This document shows, piece by piece, positions 52,483-53,159 of a stretch of 53,159 nucleotides of DNA (positions within the stretch are counted from its first letter, which is position 1; each line of letters begins with the position of its first letter). Source of the DNA: CAZXEJ01 sp964639895 (GTDB lineage Bacteria; Desulfobacterota_D; UBA1144; Nemesobacterales; JADFKM01); contig CAZXEJ010000012.1 of assembly GCA_964639895.1 (NCBI GenBank), positions 1 through 53,159 on the forward strand. Reading direction: 5' to 3'. Under the pieces are notes generated by a model, which worked only from the letters and a program-made list of their open reading frames with translations, had not been told where the DNA came from and made no database searches. The translations under genes and the position numbers were made by a program.

Positions 52483-53159
52483 ATGGAAGATAACGGCAGG
52501 GGTGGAGGGGAGAGCGCTGACGGAGGTGTTTTCCGCTCAGGGTTCGTATCGCTTACGGGCAAACCCAACGTCGGGAAGTCCACGCTTATCAACGCACTGG
52601 TGGGCGAGAAGATAGCCGCCGTATCCTCGAAACCCAATACCACCCGCAACCGCATAGTGGGGGTTGTCAACACCCCCGGCGCCCAGCTCATATTCGTCGA
52701 TACGCCCGGCATACACCGCGCCCGCCAGCAGCTCAACAAGAGGATGGTCAAGGTTGCCGTAGATGCAATGGCCGACGTGGACGTCGTAGGCATGGTGCTC
52801 GATGCCGAGAACTCCTTCGATGCAGCCGACCGCTACATAATCGAACGAATACCGAAACCGTTCATCGCCATCGTGAACAAGATCGACAAGGTACGTAAGA
52901 GCAGGGTGCTGGAGATCATGGCTGAGTGCCAGGAGCTGGGCGAGCGCGTGCTTGAGGTCGTACCCGTAAGCGCTCTGACGGGCGAGGGACTCTCGGAGCT
53001 GGTTGATGTTATCAGGGTATACCTGCCCCCTGGACCCCGCTACTTTCCCGACGACACCTTTACCGATCAGCCCGAGAGGCTGCTCGTGGCGGAATACATA
53101 AGGGAGAAGATATTCAACCTCACACGCCAGGAACTGCCCTACAAGACGGCCGTCGCCGT
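52483..53159 (+). CDS. era: GTPase Era, N-terminal part (3' end outside window)
   Basis: The first 225 codons are inside the window. Era is an essential GTPase that binds the 3' end of 16S rRNA during 30S assembly. G1 GKPNVGKSTLIN, switch I TTRNRIVGVV, G3 FVDTPGIHRARQQLNKRM, G4 VNKIDKV, G5 PVSALTGEGL, then the start of the KH-type domain (PDDTFTDQPERLLVAEYIREKIF, ELPYKTAV). The N-terminal 16 residues (Gly/Asp/Glu-rich) are an extra tail before the conserved FVSLTGKP. ATG 52483 has GAGG about 10 nt upstream; TTG 52477 is in frame but less likely. Transcribed divergently from the RpiB-like gene. Confidence 0.96.
   Translation, partial: MEDNGRGGGESADGGVFRSGFVSLTGKPNVGKSTLINALVGEKIAAVSSKPNTTRNRIVGVVNTPGAQLIFVDTPGIHRARQQLNKRMVKVAVDAMADVDVVGMVLDAENSFDAADRYIIERIPKPFIAIVNKIDKVRKSRVLEIMAECQELGERVLEVVPVSALTGEGLSELVDVIRVYLPPGPRYFPDDTFTDQPERLLVAEYIREKIFNLTRQELPYKTAVA

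Overview
The window is a 53 kb piece of a GC-rich bacterial chromosome carrying almost only core (housekeeping) genes. A Gram-negative cell envelope is indicated by a TamB-type outer-membrane assembly protein, the outer-membrane lipoprotein RlpA and a lipoprotein signal on a transport protein. The order rpmF-plsX-fab genes-rpiB, the run aconitase-isocitrate dehydrogenase-malate dehydrogenase-frd/sdhCAB-sucC, and rpoH beside dnaK resemble Desulfobacterota-like (former delta-proteobacterial) genomes. This placement is an inference from gene order and family type only. Codon use is unusual for a GC-rich genome: ATA is common for isoleucine and AGG for arginine.

Layout. 1-2028: the 3' end of pnp, then miaA. 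2029-3121: a long spacer with no credible gene. 3122-3745 (minus): a membrane-anchored TPR protein, divergent from a probable seven-gene operon (3875-11770) made of an NfeD membrane protease, a slipin, and a Yej/Dpp-like peptide ABC importer. 11858-17336: YceD-rpmF-plsX-fabD-fabG-acpP-fabF-rpiB, the fatty-acid synthesis cluster, without the usual fabH. 17601-27409: acnA, icd, mdh, sdhC, sdhA, sdhB, sucC, a TCA-cycle block ending in sucC without sucD. 28143-30984: rpoH and a first dnaK. 31932-35856: rpmE, then an EF-G-like GTPase, a gamma-carbonic-anhydrase-like protein and a Ppx/GppA phosphatase. 35935-40805: hrcA-grpE-dnaK-dnaJ, a second complete chaperone set. 41175-43297 (minus): panB-panC-panD. 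43881-44540 (minus): rlpA, divergent from an AlaC-type aminotransferase. 45991-49812 (minus): tamB. 50193-52304 (minus): a divergent RpiB-like protein, asd, and an unrecognised PH-like/zinc-ribbon protein. 52483-end: start of era.

How the parts work together: the fab cluster feeds membrane lipid synthesis (PlsX starts phospholipid assembly; YceD-rpmF is the usual neighbour). The TCA block oxidises citrate towards succinate and malate using a quinone-linked, probably di-haem, succinate dehydrogenase/fumarate reductase. Two DnaK systems, one next to the heat-shock sigma factor and one in the HrcA operon, suggest split control of chaperones.

I found no mobile elements, CRISPR arrays, prophage, tRNA or rRNA genes. 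The most notable signals are: (i) 0.4-1.1 kb spacers between operons that are C-rich and G-poor on the transcribed strand, as expected of Rho-dependent termination zones; (ii) several promoters whose -10 box lies only 6-9 nt before the start codon, implying leaderless mRNAs; (iii) paralogues with altered active sites (EF-G-like, RpiB-like); (iv) missing partners in otherwise standard clusters (fabH, sucD). I did not find a clearly new multi-gene system.
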